A stretch of DNA of 64,000 bases. It comes from Linanthus parryae. Lineage: Eukaryota > Streptophyta > Magnoliopsida > Ericales > Polemoniaceae. The position numbers and the translations under genes are program-made. This document shows positions 43,998 through 56,267 of this stretch, piece by piece (within the stretch, counting starts at the first letter, position 1; every line of letters starts with the position of its first letter). Below the pieces are notes generated by a model that saw only the letters and a program-made list of their open reading frames with translations, was not told the origin of the DNA and did no database searches. Location of the stretch: NCBI GenBank assembly GCA_023055425.1, contig JALGPY010000003.1, forward strand, positions 63,720,991 through 63,784,990. Direction: 5' to 3'.

Positions 43998-45245
43998 TGT
44001 AAGTTCATCGCAGGATCAAGACTTGAAATAGCTTGTCTATTTCAAGGCCTTGAAACAGCTTTCAAAGCCTTGAAACTGACTGAGCTTTTGTATGCATGAA
44101 CTTAGGGGAAGTTTCTGATCTTAATCCAACTCCTAAACCCCTGTGCATGATTAGTTGATATTTTATGATGAAAGAAAAATTATTTTTGACACAATTTGCA
44201 GGATCTAACATCATCTGTTTGACTCAGTTTTACAGGGAATTTTGTTTCATATTTTATAGGAACATGTTTCCAAACCTATGTTTTGCAGATATGGTAACTG
44301 CTTGATGATTTATTCTGTGATCAATCTGCTGTGTTTAAAAGCTTCCCAAAATACTTCCAACAATATCAAATCAGTGTCCCTAAAGATACTGAGCTACTAG
44401 CCGTTTGATGAACCTGTTAGAAGAGTCAAGATTTGAAGCAAATTTCCAGGAAAGTTTTTTGAGAAGTTTCTGAAGATCTTCCGTTCAAACTTAGTGTTTA
44501 AAAGGTGAATTTCTGAAGGATTTTGAAGAGAACAGACACAACAACACAGAGAAATTTGCAGAGACACTCAAACACATTCAGGGATTGACAAGAAACAAAG
44601 AAGTAGATCCATTTCTCTCAATCGAAGCATCAGATGAACACTGCACACTCACTGTTGTTTCATTTTTTGTGTTCTTCTTTTATGAAATTCATTTGTATAT
44701 CATTTTGATAACTTCTATCTCTCATTCACAAGGATTTTTCAATGTGAAAAATACAGAATTCTTAGTTAATCAGATAGCTAGAGAAGGTACTAGATAGGTT
44801 AGTGAGAACCACAAGCTATAACATTGTAAGGTATCTATCTGTGCTTGAAATCTAGGGCTTAGCTGTGGATTAATAAGAATTGTGTTCAAAATCCTACAGG
44901 GAGAAGATCCCTGAGGTAGAGACGTAGGTCCAAGTGGACTGAACTCTATATATCTTGTGTCTCTTGAATTTACTTTTCAGTTGCACACTTAGAACTTCTG
45001 CAGCATTCAAAACACTTTTATTTCAAGGGTTTGAAACTCATTTCAAGGCCTTGAAATATACTTATTCTTTCCTTACTATAACTGTTTTCATTCCAAGTGC
45101 TTGAAACTCATTTCAAGGCTTTGAATCTCTTTAAAAATATTTTGAAACCTCAATTCTTACAAAGTTTAGAAAAATTATGCATACTCTATTCAACCCCCCT
45201 TCTAGAGTATTGATACTGTATTTCTACCTACTGTACAACCCTTCA
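43998..45245 (+). repeat. 5' LTR of G
   Basis: 1248 bp, TGTAAGTTCATCG...ACAACCCTTCA. Palindrome copies lie at 44041 and 45042. Confidence 0.95.
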
Positions 45246-45247
45246 AT

Positions 45248-45259
45248 TGGTATCAGAGC
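45248..45259 (+). promoter_or_regulatory. Primer binding site of G (initiator tRNA-Met)
   Basis: TGGTATCAGAGC, two bases after the LTR. Confidence 0.95.
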
Positions 45260-45294
45260 TTGTATCACTGCGTAGATTTAACCATCTTGTGATT

Positions 45295-46993
45295 ATGAGT
45301 ACTGTAGGTGATGGTGGTTTTTCTCATGGAAGAGCTGCTAACAAACCTCCTCTCTTCTGTGGAGACAATTATGTCCACTGGAAAGCTTTGATGAAAATGT
45401 TCATCATAGATCGAGATATGGAACTCGGGAATATCATTCAAAATGGTCCTCATACTTTCTACACAGAGAAAGATGGGATTAAAACTCCCAAAGCTGAAGA
45501 CTCTCTTTCTTCATATGAGTTAGAAAAATTTTCCAAAAGTTATAAAGCTATGAATCTCTTATATTGTGCTTTGATTGAAGATGAGTTTAACAGGATATCA
45601 AGTTGCAAGACTACCAAGGAGATATGGGATAAGCTTGTGGTGATCTTTGAAGGAACCAGCCAAGTGAAGCAAACCAAGATCAACATATATCTAAGGCAAT
45701 ATGAGCTATTCAAGATGAACGGAGTGGAGTCAATCAGATACATGGTCAAAATATTCACTGACATTTTCAACAACCTTGATTCATTGGGAAAGCACATTTC
45801 CAATGAAGAAAAGGTTAGAAAGATTCTGAGAAGTCTTCTAAAGGCAAAATGGGAACCAGAGACTACTACTATTAAGGAAGCTCAAGATCTCTCATCACTG
45901 CAACTTGATGACCTACAAGGAAGCTCTTTACACATGAAATATCCATGAATGAAGTTGATGGAGAACTACCATAAGGTGTCAAGAACCTAGCTCTCAAGGC
46001 AAAGGAGAATGAGCCATCTCAAAGCCTTGAAACTGAAGATGATGATGAAGATCCATTTACTTTGATTTCCAAAGCCTTAACTAGAATTTTTAAAATGAAG
46101 AAAAACTTTTGAAACAAGGAATTCAGCAAAGATAGACACAGATCCTCCATTAGCAAGGACTACAAAGGTAAATCTTCTTAACATGGTAATAAGCCTAAAT
46201 TTATGAATTGCTTTAAGTGTGGTGATGCAGAACATTTGATCAGAGACTGTCCACACAAAAAGAGCAAGAACTTTCAGAAGAAAGATCATGATAGAAGAAA
46301 GAAAGCTATGAAGCCTCATGGAGTGATTCAGAAACCTCAAGTGACTCTGAATCTGTAGAAGAACATTCCAACCTATTCTTTATGGCCAAGCATGATGAAA
46401 TTTCTGAAAGGAACATTGAGGTAATGGTAAACTTCTTGATTTCAAAATCAATAGAAGCCCTCTCTGATTATCTTAGAACCATGCTTTTAAATGAAGAGTA
46501 CTATCTGAAAGAAATTAGAATTTTGAAAGAAAAATTTCATGAGAAATCAAAAGAAAACTTGCATCTTGTTTGCCTAAATCAGAATCTTGAAATCTCTCAT
46601 AAGAAAACTGGCGGTGATTTCAAGGCCTTGAAGACGAGTTTCAAAGCTTTGAAAACACAAGTTAAGGAAGTAGTCACTGAGAACTCTCTCTTGAGTGTCA
46701 GTATTGTTAATCTAAGACATCAAGTTGATGAATTAGATAAACAATAGACTACTCTTATTGTGAAACTTCAAGAATCCGAATTGGTCAAAACAAAACTTGC
46801 AGGCTTAGAACACGACTTGAACTTGATTCTTGGAGGTAGCTTAAAGTCTGTTCACAAAAATGGTATTGGATACAATCCAAATTTCCCAAAGGACAAGTTA
46901 GACAGATTTGGGTTCCTAAAGGGGTTATACCACCTAACATGGTTGACCCTGAATATGAATCTAAATTCAACACTTGGTTTATTAGCTGGGTAA
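45295..46993 (+). pseudogene. Gag of Copia element G
   Basis: Starts at the ATG of MSTVGDGGFSHGRAANK, chosen because B has the same start. The first piece, to 45948, has PLFCGDNYVHWKALMKMFI, the UBN2-type core (CKTTKEIWDKLVVIFEGTS, KINIYLRQYELFKM) and a frameshift at about 45940. The intact CCHC knuckle CFKCGDAEHLIRDC is at about 46210. The piece 46382-46747 is a coiled, charged region with FKALKTSFKALKTQVKEVV. The last piece ends VRQ-x-FGFLKG near 46920. It would build the particle and bind RNA; about five breaks. Confidence 0.9.
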
Positions 46994-47048
46994 GGCAGTG
47001 AATGGTCTTCGCAGGTTGTCACCAAGATCAAAGAGAAAAAATTAGTTT

Positions 47049-48603
47049 ATGGACAGTGGTTGCTCAAGACACATGAGTGGAAAGATATCTCTATTCTCAA
47101 AACTAAAAGATCAATCTGAAGGATCAATTACACTTGGTGGAAAAGGAAAATGCAACATTCTTGGTATTGGTAAAGTTGGTATAGGTTCTGAAAATTCTAT
47201 TTCTGATGTATATCTAGTTGATGGTTTTTTAAATTTAACTTGCTTAGTGTATCTTAGCTTTGTGATAATGGCAAAAAGGTTATCTTTGACACAGAGAAAT
47301 GTGTGGTGAAAAATGAGAAATCTGGCAATTGAAGCCTCACAGCCTCTAGATCAAACAATGTTTATACTTTTCAAACTAACAAAGTTGCAGGAGAAAACGT
47401 GAAGTGTCTCAAGGCCTTGAAAGAGGAATCAAAGCTTTGGCACAGATATTTGGGATACATTAGCTTGCATACCTTAAACAAGTTAGTTTCCAAGAACTTA
47501 GTAAGAGGTATACCCTCAATCAAGTTCAGAGATGAAGAAGTATGCAAGTCATGTGCACAAGGCAAGCAAACTAGAAGCTCATTCAACCCAAAAAACTTTG
47601 TAAGTACTACTAGACCCATAGAAATTTTGCATATGGATCTATGTGGTCCTATGAGAACTCCAACTCCAAAGGGTAAGAAGTACATGCTTGTTATTGTAGA
47701 TGATTTCTATAGATATACTTGGGTTATGTTTCTTAGAGAAAAATCTAAAGCTCTCACTGAATTTTCAAAGCTTTGTAGTGTTCTTCAAACCTACCTATTG
47801 CTTCAATCAGAAGTGATCATGGTAGAGAGTTTGATCAACTTGAGTTTAACGTATTCTGTTCTGAGCATGGCATCTCTTACAACTTTTCTGCTCATAGAAC
47901 TCCTCAACAAAATGGAGTTGTTGAAAGAAAGAACCAGACTCTTGAAGACATGTCAGGAACAATGCTTCTGGAAAACAAGTTGCCAAAATATTATTGGGCA
48001 GAAGCTTTGAATACAACAAACTATTTTTTTAACAGGTGCTTGATCAGACCTATACTGAAGAAGACCCCCTATGAGTTGTTCAAAGGAAGAAAGCCAAACA
48101 TCTCTTACTTCAAACCATTTGGTTATACTTGTTTTGTCCACAATAATGGTAAGGACAATCTTGGTAAGTTTGATGCAAGAAGTGATGAAGGTATTTTTCT
48201 TGGCTATTCACAGACAAGCAAATCCTATAGAGTTTATAATAAGAGAACCAAGCTTGTTGAAGAAAGCATTCATATTATTTTTTATGAAAGCTATGATGGT
48301 TCTTTGAGTGATAGTTTTGCAGATCTCAATCTAAACATGCATGATTCATGTACTAAAGAAGAATCCTCAAAAGGATCCAAGGAAATGTCACAGGAACAAG
48401 ACATGCATTTTCAAGGCCTTGAAACAGAAGCTCTAGAGAAGACGCCAGAACAAGCTACTACTTCAAGTTCTCAGAGACCTGAGAACCAAAATGGAGAGCC
48501 TGAACCATGGACACGAAGGAAGAGATTTAAATATCTCTCATCTCATCCTGCTGATAACATTATTTCTGATCCAACCACTGGTACAAAACCAGATCACAGA
48601 TGA
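47049..48603 (+). pseudogene. Protease and integrase of Copia element G
   Basis: The protease site MDSGCSRHMSGK is at 47049, with a break near 47230. The pre-integrase zinc segment has WHRYLGYISLHTLN and CKSCAQGKQ (the second His has become Tyr). Integrase has HMDLCGPMRTPTPKGKKY, VDDFYRYTWVMFLREK, then a frameshift, and NKLPKYYWAEALNTTNYF and KKTPYELFKGRKPNISY in the 47950-48603 piece. The C-terminal domain GYTCFVHNNGKDNLGKFD, EGIFLGYS and YRVYNKRTK is well kept. The acidic linker that follows includes HFQGLET, the palindrome in a second frame. Confidence 0.93.
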
Positions 48604-50163
48604 AGAATCTTTGTGCTTTTAATACTTTTGTTTCTCTTGTAGAACCTAAAAATGTGAAGGAATCATTACAAGAAGCAGACTGGATCATAGCAATGCAAAT
48701 TTTGAAAGGAACAAGGTCTGGAATCTAGTTCCTCTACCAACAAATCAGTCTGTTATTGCTATCAGATGGGTATTCAGAAACAAGTTAGATGAGAGTGGAA
48801 AGGTAATCAGGAAAAAAGCTATATTGATAGCTCAAGGCTACAATCAAGAAGAATGTATTGACTATGAAGAAACATTTGCTCCCGTTTCCAGGTTAGAAGC
48901 AATTAGAATTATACTTGCATTTTCATCTCACAAGAACATGAAAGTCTTTCAAATGGATGTGACGTGTGCATTTCTAAATGGCTATTTGCAAGAAGAAGTT
49001 TATTTTGCTCAACCTCCAGGTTTTGAAAAAGACAAGTTTCCAAATCATGTTTACAAACTTGACAAGGCTCTTTATGGTTTAAACAAGCTCCAAGAGCTTG
49101 GTATGAAATATTATCAAAGTTTCTACTTGAAAATGATTTCAAAAGAGGATTAGTTGACAAGACCCTTTTCATAAAGACTCATGAGAAAGATATGCTTGTA
49201 GTTCAAATTTATGTTGATGATATTCTGTTTGGAGCTAGTAATGTTCTTCTGTGCAAGGAATTCTCAAGTCCTATGAGCAGGGAATTTGAGATGAGCTTGA
49301 TGGGAGAATCAAACTTCTTTCTTGGACTTCAAATTCATCAGATGAAGAAAGACATATTCCTACATCAAATCAAGTACACAAGGGACTTGCTAAGAAAGTA
49401 TAATATGTCTCAGTCCAAAGAGATTAAGACCCCCATGAATTCTACTCTGTCTTTAGACAAGGATGAATCTGGTAAGAGTGTGAATGTGAAAGAATATAGA
49501 GGTATGATTGGATCATTACTCTACCTCAAAAATAGTAGACCAGACATCATGTTCAGTGTGTGCATGTGTGCTAGATTTCAAGCTGATCCTAAAGAATCAC
49601 ACTTGACTGCAGTTAAAAGAATTTTTAGATATCTCAATGGTACCAAAGAATTAGGGATTTGGTATTCTAAACATTCTAACTTCTCTTTGTGTGGCTACTC
49701 AGATGCTGACTTTGCAGGATATAAAGTTTATAGAAAAAGCACATCAGGATGCTGCCAATTTCTTGGATCATCTTAATCAGCTGGCATTCAAAAAATCAAA
49801 ACTTAGTTGCACTATCAGTAGCTGAAGCTGAATACATAGCAGCTGGAGCTTGCTATTCACAAGTGTTATGGATACATTAACAAATGAGAGATCTTGGATG
49901 TGATTTTAGAGATATATCTATCAAGTGTGACAACACAAGTGCAATATCAATTACAAAATAATCTAGTTCAGCATTCCAAAACAAAGCATATTGATGTTAG
50001 ATATCACTTCATCAGAGATCATGCTGAAAAAGGTGATATTGTTATTGCATTTATTTCTACTAACTTGCAATTTGCAGATATCTTCACTAAAACATTGTCA
50101 GATGAAAGATTCTCAGCCTTAAGATTGGAATTGGACATGCTAAATAAAGAAGCATTGGTTTAG
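48600..50163 (+). pseudogene. Reverse transcriptase and RNase H of Copia element G
   Basis: The start is degraded to 48823. The piece 48824-49153 has [20 protein letters not shown] and [20 protein letters not shown], then a frameshift within YGL-x-KQAPRAW. The piece 49192-49776 holds the catalytic [27 protein letters not shown] and the RNase H start YSDADFAGYKVYRKSTSG. A shift at about 49776 precedes SVAEAEYIAAGACY in another frame. The end (49894-50163) has KHIDVRYHFIRDHAEKGDIV and FADIFTKTL. Catalytic residues are intact, frames are not. Confidence 0.94.
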
Positions 50164-50605
50164 GGGGAGAATCAGGTAAGTTTTATGTGTTTTAAAGGTT
50201 TGAACTGATTTTCAAATCCTTGAGTTTTTTTTTCAAAGCTTTGATATATGTGCTTTACATCATACAACTTTTCAAGGCCTTGAAATCCTTTCCAAAGCCA
50301 TGAAAATAAGACTGCATGCTAGTTAGTCAATAAATTGGATCTTTCAATATTGGGTGTTATCTTTGTAGATAATTTCTCAATGTTGCCCCTCAAGTTTTCA
50401 AATATCTTTTTTAGCCAAAATTGTATTATATCTTTTATTTCCAACGACACACACAAAATTTGAATCTTTTTGATTCAGCAGATCTTCAAAGATCAGAAAG
50501 AATATTTAGTTTTCTTTTCAAACTGAAATTCTCTTCTATTTATCTCCTTCTTTCTTTTTCTCCTTCGTATCTATCCTAACTCTCTCTTATTCTCCCCAAA
50601 CCCTA
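50164..50605 (+). other. Post-pol spacer of G
   Basis: Purine tract TTTAGGGGGAGAATC at about 50160, an exact palindrome at 50271-50284, then a CT-rich stretch (50530-50590) and CCCAAACCCTA just before the ATG of the extra ORF. No ORF. Confidence 0.6.
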
Positions 50606-51286
50606 ATGAGCACTAGAAGAGCCTCTGACAGAATCAAGATGGATGGTGGTTCAAAGGCTGCAAAAGAGAAGAAATGAAAGATCAGTGTAGAAGAGGTAAA
50701 CCATTAGTGGGGATTCCAGTTCAAAGACCCCTACTGCAGAAGAAATAGCACCTCCTCCTCCCAAGAAGAGGGCCAAGAAAGACGAGACACCAGTGTCCAA
50801 CAAGAAGAAGAAGAAGGCAGTGGAGGCTGCACTAGAAAAACAGAAGGGAATTCAGATTGGTAGCCCTAAGAAGACAAAGAAGAAGGCTGACATTACTTAC
50901 AAGGGAAAGGAAAAGAGAAGATCTACATTCAAGACTCGAATTCAGATGAATCCTCGAGATCATATGGAGTCTATTCAATTTCAAAGAAGGACGGAAAGAA
51001 GAAAGATCTTCAAGAGGTTGAGTTAGAATACAGAATGGAATCTGAAAGAAAGAATCAGAAGAAAAATACCTCTTTGACAAAGAATAGGTCTTTTGTAAAG
51101 AAGAAACAGAAACATGGAAGGAAGACATTAGAAGAGTTAACCTTCATGTTTAACAGTGTGAACAAGACCATTAGTTCAATCATTGATGATGTTGGTGAGG
51201 CTCAACAGAAAGAAGAACAGGATGATGAGGACAATAGTCAGGAAGAAGATGCTGAGCATCAAGGAGATAAAGACCCTACCCCTTAA
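50606..51286 (+). pseudogene. Extra ORF downstream of pol in G (unknown charged protein)
   Basis: Begins MSTRRASDRIKMDGGSK, with stops at about 50676 and 50705. It then continues through PPPPKKRAKKDETP (resembles a nuclear localisation signal), KKKKKAVEAALEKQKGIQIG and SPKKTKKKADITYKGKEKRR (50793-51026). The last piece, 51035-51286, has KHGRKTLEELTFMFNSVNKT, ISSIIDDVGEAQQKEEQDDE and an acidic tail ending GDKDPTP. The same order is seen in B. No transmembrane segment. The conserved block (K/R)-x-LE-x-LTF-x-FNSV may be a short helix pair. Function unknown. Confidence 0.68.
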
Positions 51287-51665
51287 CTCTTGCCTACTCT
51301 TTCTTCTCCTTTTCAATGCCTTGAAATCCTTTTCAAAGTCTTGAAAATTATGTCTTTCAAACAATCTTTTAATTTTTCCAAACACTTTGATCCAACATTC
51401 TTCTCATTCTTTTTTGATGAAAGTCTAAAAGGGGGAGAAAATTTAGGGTATTATGTTTACTTCTATGATTAGGATACCTGGTTTTGGTCAGTAGGAATAT
51501 CTAAAACTGTGTTGTTATTTGTTGTTTTCAGTTAGTTTAATAAGTTGGATCTTTTGGACATCATGTGTTGTTATTATATATGATTTATTCTGCTATGAGC
51601 TATTGAGTATTTGTTGCAGAATCATAGCATCAAACAGATTAGAAGACTGTGTTTTTGTATTTCAT
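51287..51665 (+). other. 3' untranslated region of G
   Basis: Contains near-palindromes at 51315-51350 and a second purine tract (AAAAGGGGGAGAAAATT, about 51427). No ORF is supported. Confidence 0.6.
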
Positions 51666-51677
51666 CAAGGGGGAGAT
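51666..51677 (+). promoter_or_regulatory. Polypurine tract of G
   Basis: CAAGGGGGAGAT next to TGTAAGTTC. Confidence 0.9.
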
Positions 51678-52896
51678 TGTAAGTTCAATGCAGGATCAAG
51701 ACTTGAAATAGCTTGTCTATTTCAAAGCCTTGAAACAGCTTTCAAAGCCTTGAAACTGACTGAGCTTTATATGCATGAACTTAGGGGGAGTTTCTGATCT
51801 TAATACAACTCTTAAACCCCTGTGCATGATTAGTTGATATTTTATGGTGAAAGCCAAAGTATTTTGACACAATTTGCAGGATCTAACATCATTTGTTTGA
51901 CTCAGTTTTACAGGGAATTTTAGTTTCCTATTTTATAGGAACATGTTTCCTAACCTATGTTTTGCAGATATGGTAACTGCTTGATGATTGATTCTGTGAT
52001 AATATGTTGTGTTTAAGATCAAATCAGTATCCCTAAAGATACTGAGCTACTGGCCGTTTGAAGAAGTTGTTAGAAGAGTGAAGATTTGAATCAAATTTCC
52101 AGGAAAGTTTGTTGAGAAGATTCTGAAGATCTTCCATTCAAACTTAGTGTTTAAAAGGAGTTGCTGAAGGATTTCGAAGAGAACAAAAACAACAACACAA
52201 AGAATTTTTCAGAGACACTCAAACACATGGGATTTACAAGCAACAAAGAAGCTGATCCATTTCTCTCAATCCAAGCATCAAAAGAACACTGCACACTCAC
52301 TTCTGTTTCATTTTCTGTGTTCTTCTTTTCTGAAATTCATTTGTATATCATTTTCATAATACTTCTATCTCTTATTATCAAGGATTTTTCAAGGTGAACA
52401 ATAGATAATTATTAGTTAATCAGATAGCTAGAGTATGCACTAGATAGGTTATTGAGAACCACAAGCTGTAACATAGTAAGGTATCTCTCTGTACTTGAGA
52501 TCTAGGGTTTAGCTGAGGATTAATAAGAATTGTGTTGAAAATCCTATAGGGAGAAGATCCCTGAGGTAAAGACGTAGGTCCTAGTGGACTGAACTCTATA
52601 TATCTTGTCTCTTGCATTTACTTTTCAATTGCATACTTAGAACTTCTGCAGTATTCAAAACAGCTTTATTTCAAGGGTTTGAAACTCATTTCAAGGCCTT
52701 GAAATATACTTATTATTTCCTTACAATACCTTCTTTCATTCAAAGGGATTGAAACTCATTCCAAGGTCTTGAATCTCTTTACAAATCTTTTGAAACCTCT
52801 ATTCTTGCAAAATATAGCAAAAGTCTGCATACTCTGTTCACCCCCCCCCCTTATAGAGTATTGATCATGTATTTCTACCTATTGTACACCCCTTCA
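51678..52896 (+). repeat. 3' LTR of G
   Basis: 1219 bp, TGTAAGTTCAATG...CACCCCTTCA. It pairs with 43998-45245. Confidence 0.95.
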
Positions 52897-52901
52897 GTTT
52901 T

Positions 52902-54773
52902 AATGTATGATCATATCATACGCCTCCATGTTTCTCATCTTGCTTCCGAAGCTCAGAGTTCATGACAGCTAAAACGGGGAAAGTGACTTCCAAAGAACCA
53001 TTCTTTGATGTTCCTTCCATTAAGTTTTAGAGTGTTTTTGTAGTCGGTGAGAAGATAAATTTATGCTCTACGATTCACAACATTTTTCTTTTAATTTGGG
53101 AACAATTCTCGATTTTATACCAGTCTAGAAAACTGATCTAGACAACTTGTCCTTCTCAAGGACATAAAGTCGCATTTTATTTGTTTAATGCCATAGCAAT
53201 TCAACACAAGAAGAATAATGCAAATATAGTGACGTTATACTATATTTAAAAAAGTTTTAATTTGTTAGAAATAGCTTCCACTATTTTTTCGGATTAATAA
53301 CCCTCCATATTAATGCGGAAAATATCATTATATTTTCTAGTGGGCCAAGATCTATATTTCACTTCTTTTGAGCTTGCTTTGGCAAGTCACCCAAAATTAG
53401 CTATTCAAGTACGACAATTCCAATTGCATCCCATGAAATTCTTGGTTCAATTGATCAAATAACTCCTTATTTATCCATCCCATGGATAATCCCAACTGTT
53501 TGCCTTTAGGCTTTCAATCCAATTGAGCTAGCCTAGTTGCGTCCAACCTCTTACTTGAAATAGTTGCACATTACTAGCTTGTGCCATCGCGCCATATTAT
53601 GATAAATCAAATATCCTAGCTTTGGCAAGCCCGAATTTGATAGATCATAATCATGACGAGTGTTTAAGTAACGAGAAGGCAAAACACAATATTTGAGTTT
53701 GAGGGATTTTTCCTTTAATTTTAATTGTTTTGTTGATCCATATCAACTGATCTACTTATTTGGGTTGGGAAATCCCAAAATAAAAGATCCAGGTTGTTTA
53801 ATCTTATTACCAATTTGCATGCATCAACCATACACCAACAATAAATAACAAGACAATAAATTAAACAACCACAAACAAAAATTAAACGTGATATGGATAT
53901 GGCCTCTAAACTAAAATATTTCCAAGCCAATGAGAATATCTATGAACCCTAAAAAATAGCAAACTCATGTCCATCCGCCTCCATATTTTAGTCCATGCTC
54001 TATAGCTTTGTGGAATGGCGCTATCTTGTGGTTTCTTCTACTCTTTAGGCTTCTTCTCAATGTATTGGTTATCATCTACTCTATCTAATAGTAGCTAACA
54101 TCTATACTAAATAGAGAGATCTCACAAGCTAAGAAGAAGACCGGCTCGCAGGCCGTAAAACCTAATTAAGTATTACATTAATTGTGCCGGCTCGCAGGCC
54201 GTAAAAACAAGCCATAAAATAAAACAATGACAACATCCATACCTAAGGCCATATCCAATCACCATGTGAATAGCACATAAACATTTAAAACGCGTTTGAT
54301 CAATTTCAATTGATTTTGGATGAATTAGGGTAAAAACGGTCCAAGAGGGGCCACCAACACTTTGGGCGAACCCCTAATGGTCCGCCACGGGCCACGGGGC
54401 GACCGGCCCTAGACCGCACGGTCCAACCGTGTGCCTGACCCAAACCGGCCTTGTGGTCGTGTCTTGCTTGGGCGGCAAAGAAGGGGAGGGGCGGTCACTA
54501 AGGGGGGGGGGGGGGCTTAACCTCTGAGGAGTTGTTTCCAAAAAAACTTCTTCCTTCCAAGTTTAGCGTAGTTTTCAAGATCCAAAATTACACATCATAT
54601 GTTATTCAAATTCACTAATCCTTACATCCTATGTAATATTAGATCTTATATGGTTGAATCATATTCAAATTTTCATCAATATGCTTAATTATTCAGTTTT
54701 ACGCGATAATCGACAATTAAGGTGTAAATTGACATAAACGTAACACATAAACCACGTTATCCTTTACGACATG
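52902..54773 (-). pseudogene. Degenerate gag and leader of F
   Basis: By position this is the gag region and 5' leader of F. No frame over 70 residues survives, and the gag identity rests on location. It contains a diverged second copy of the 43650-43940 segment (53430-53670), two 21-bp copies of a GCCGGCTCGCAGGCCG repeat (about 54140-54210) and a G run of about 14 (54503-54516). Confidence 0.5.
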
Positions 54774-54787
54774 TGGCTCTGGTACCA
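54774..54787 (-). promoter_or_regulatory. Primer binding site of F
   Basis: The minus strand reads TGGTACCAGAGCCA, one base after the LTR. It is the tRNA-Met type (TGGTATCAGAGC) with one change. Confidence 0.82.
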
Positions 54788-54788
54788 C

Positions 54789-56205
54789 TGTTGGTTTTTG
54801 ATACGGATTCGCTGTGGAAGAAAACAATAACAATCATCCATTCAAGACCCTCAAAGGATCACAAGTCTAGAACTCATAACGATGGTAAAGGATGAGAACA
54901 TCAAATACCTTGTTTGTCTCCTGTGATGACTTCACCCGTGAAATAGAATTCACGTCTCTACGGATAGTCCACTCCTAAGATTCAATCCGGATCCTCCACA
55001 CCTTTGTTCTAGATATAGAAGGAGGAATAAGAATAAGAATCAAGCAAACCGGAGAAAAAGAGGGGCGGCACTGTCATTGAGGCCGACGGGTAGAGGGGCG
55101 GCACTAGGGGGTTCGACCCTCTAGTGTTTTGTGTCTCTCCTCTCTTTGTTATCTCCTGTGTGATAATAATTATGACAACAACCTTGAGAAATAATCTAGG
55201 AGTGTCTTATAAATAGTCTAACAACTCCTTGTTAACTACATATTAGCCCCTCTCCTAATCCTGTCCATACACGGATTAGTCCAACTTGCAATTTAGTCCT
55301 ATTAAGTTTGCAATTAGTTGGGTATTGATCCTTCTATTTAATTAATCATATTAACTAATTCCGAAGTCCGGTCTAATCCCTAGGGAGTGTGACCCCATAG
55401 GATTCTACTTAGTTGGTAGTAACAATTACTAACATGGAGCGGTGTCTAGCAACATATCCACGCCACCCAACTAATAGAAATAGTCAGCCGACAAACCTAG
55501 TGACCGATGTTACCGCATTTTATTATTTAATCCTTTGTCTCCATATCCGGATTGGAAACGAGACATACAAGTCAAACTCGTATATCCAATTCATAGTTTC
55601 TCGATCCTGGGAATAGCTTATACATGCAGATAACATCAATATCCCATATTGATTTATCTGAGTCTTGCCAGACATTTTATAAGCGCTACCCCTCGAGTGG
55701 CCGTGGATATTTTCTCTCGTTATGTGGGAGGGACAAATACTATCTACATCACTACCATCTATAAGCTTGCTTTCTACTGTGTCCGATTAACGCCTTTATT
55801 GCTACCAAGTCACGTGGTAGTGTTTGACGATATCAAAACACAATACTCCACAACTAGAGGATCTAGTGACTTAAAGTATAAGGACCACAATAACATTGTC
55901 ACTACGAGAAGCACTTGTGACTTCACATAAATTTTATGTAGCCTCCTCGTTGTGGGTCAATCCAGAATACCCCAAATGCATACCCATGTGTTGGATCGTG
56001 ATATCTCCATATCAATCCAACCCCATACTAGTCTATAGTTGATTGTATTGTTAATCAATATAATGGACTAGGGATATTTAAGAATATAAAATTTATATTC
56101 TAAGGACTTCGTTCATGTTAACATATCGCCCTATCGATAACATAATGAATCGTAAATCCATAAATGTCACAAGAAATAGATTGCATCTAGGGCATATTTC
56201 CAACA
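54789..56205 (-). repeat. 5' LTR of F
   Basis: 1417 bp, TGTTGGTTTTTGATACGG...CATATTTCCAACA on the plus strand. It pairs with 39314-40733. Confidence 0.93.
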
Positions 56206-56267
56206 CCAGTATACCCAATGGATGGTACCATTTATTTCCTGATGCCATTTAATTCGTGGGTTACCCT
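56206..56267 (-). pseudogene. 62-bp flank between F and H, possible exon fragment
   Basis: On the minus strand it is open in one frame as GNPRIKWHQEINGTIHWVYW. It belongs to neither LTR. With 63804-64000 on one side and 38588-39313 on the other it may be a piece of the sequence that F and H hit. The fragment is too short to identify. Confidence 0.35.

Larger units (their letters stand above)
43998..52896 (+). mobile_element. SIRE-like Ty1/Copia retrotransposon G (same family as B)
   Basis: An 8.9-kb element on the plus strand with LTRs 43998-45245 and 51678-52896. Matching 5-bp flanks GTTTT lie at 43993-43997 and 52897-52901. Primer site, polypurine tract, gene order and extra ORF match B. 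Frames are broken in several places but are more complete than in B (for example IYVDDILF and the knuckle CFKCGDAEHLIRDC are intact). It inserted into F between the gag and protease regions. Confidence 0.95.
39314..56205 (-). mobile_element. Angela-like Ty1/Copia retrotransposon F (split by G)
   Basis: Minus strand. LTRs are 39314-40733 and 54789-56205. The LTR start TGTTGGAAATATGCCCTAGA with preceding GTGGGAGAC is the hallmark of Angela/BARE-like Copia elements. It has a tRNA-Met-type primer site, a degraded gag region at 52902-54773 and degraded pol at 40790-43620. Without G it is about 8.0 kb. No target duplication is evident: the right flank is CCAGT and the left boundary seems eroded. 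Many stops in pol show age. Confidence 0.88.

Noticed and set aside
24143..52896. Repeated short palindromes as a CRISPR-like array
   Set aside because: Spacing is irregular over kilobases, copies lie in LTRs and coding DNA, and the context is a plant retrotransposon.
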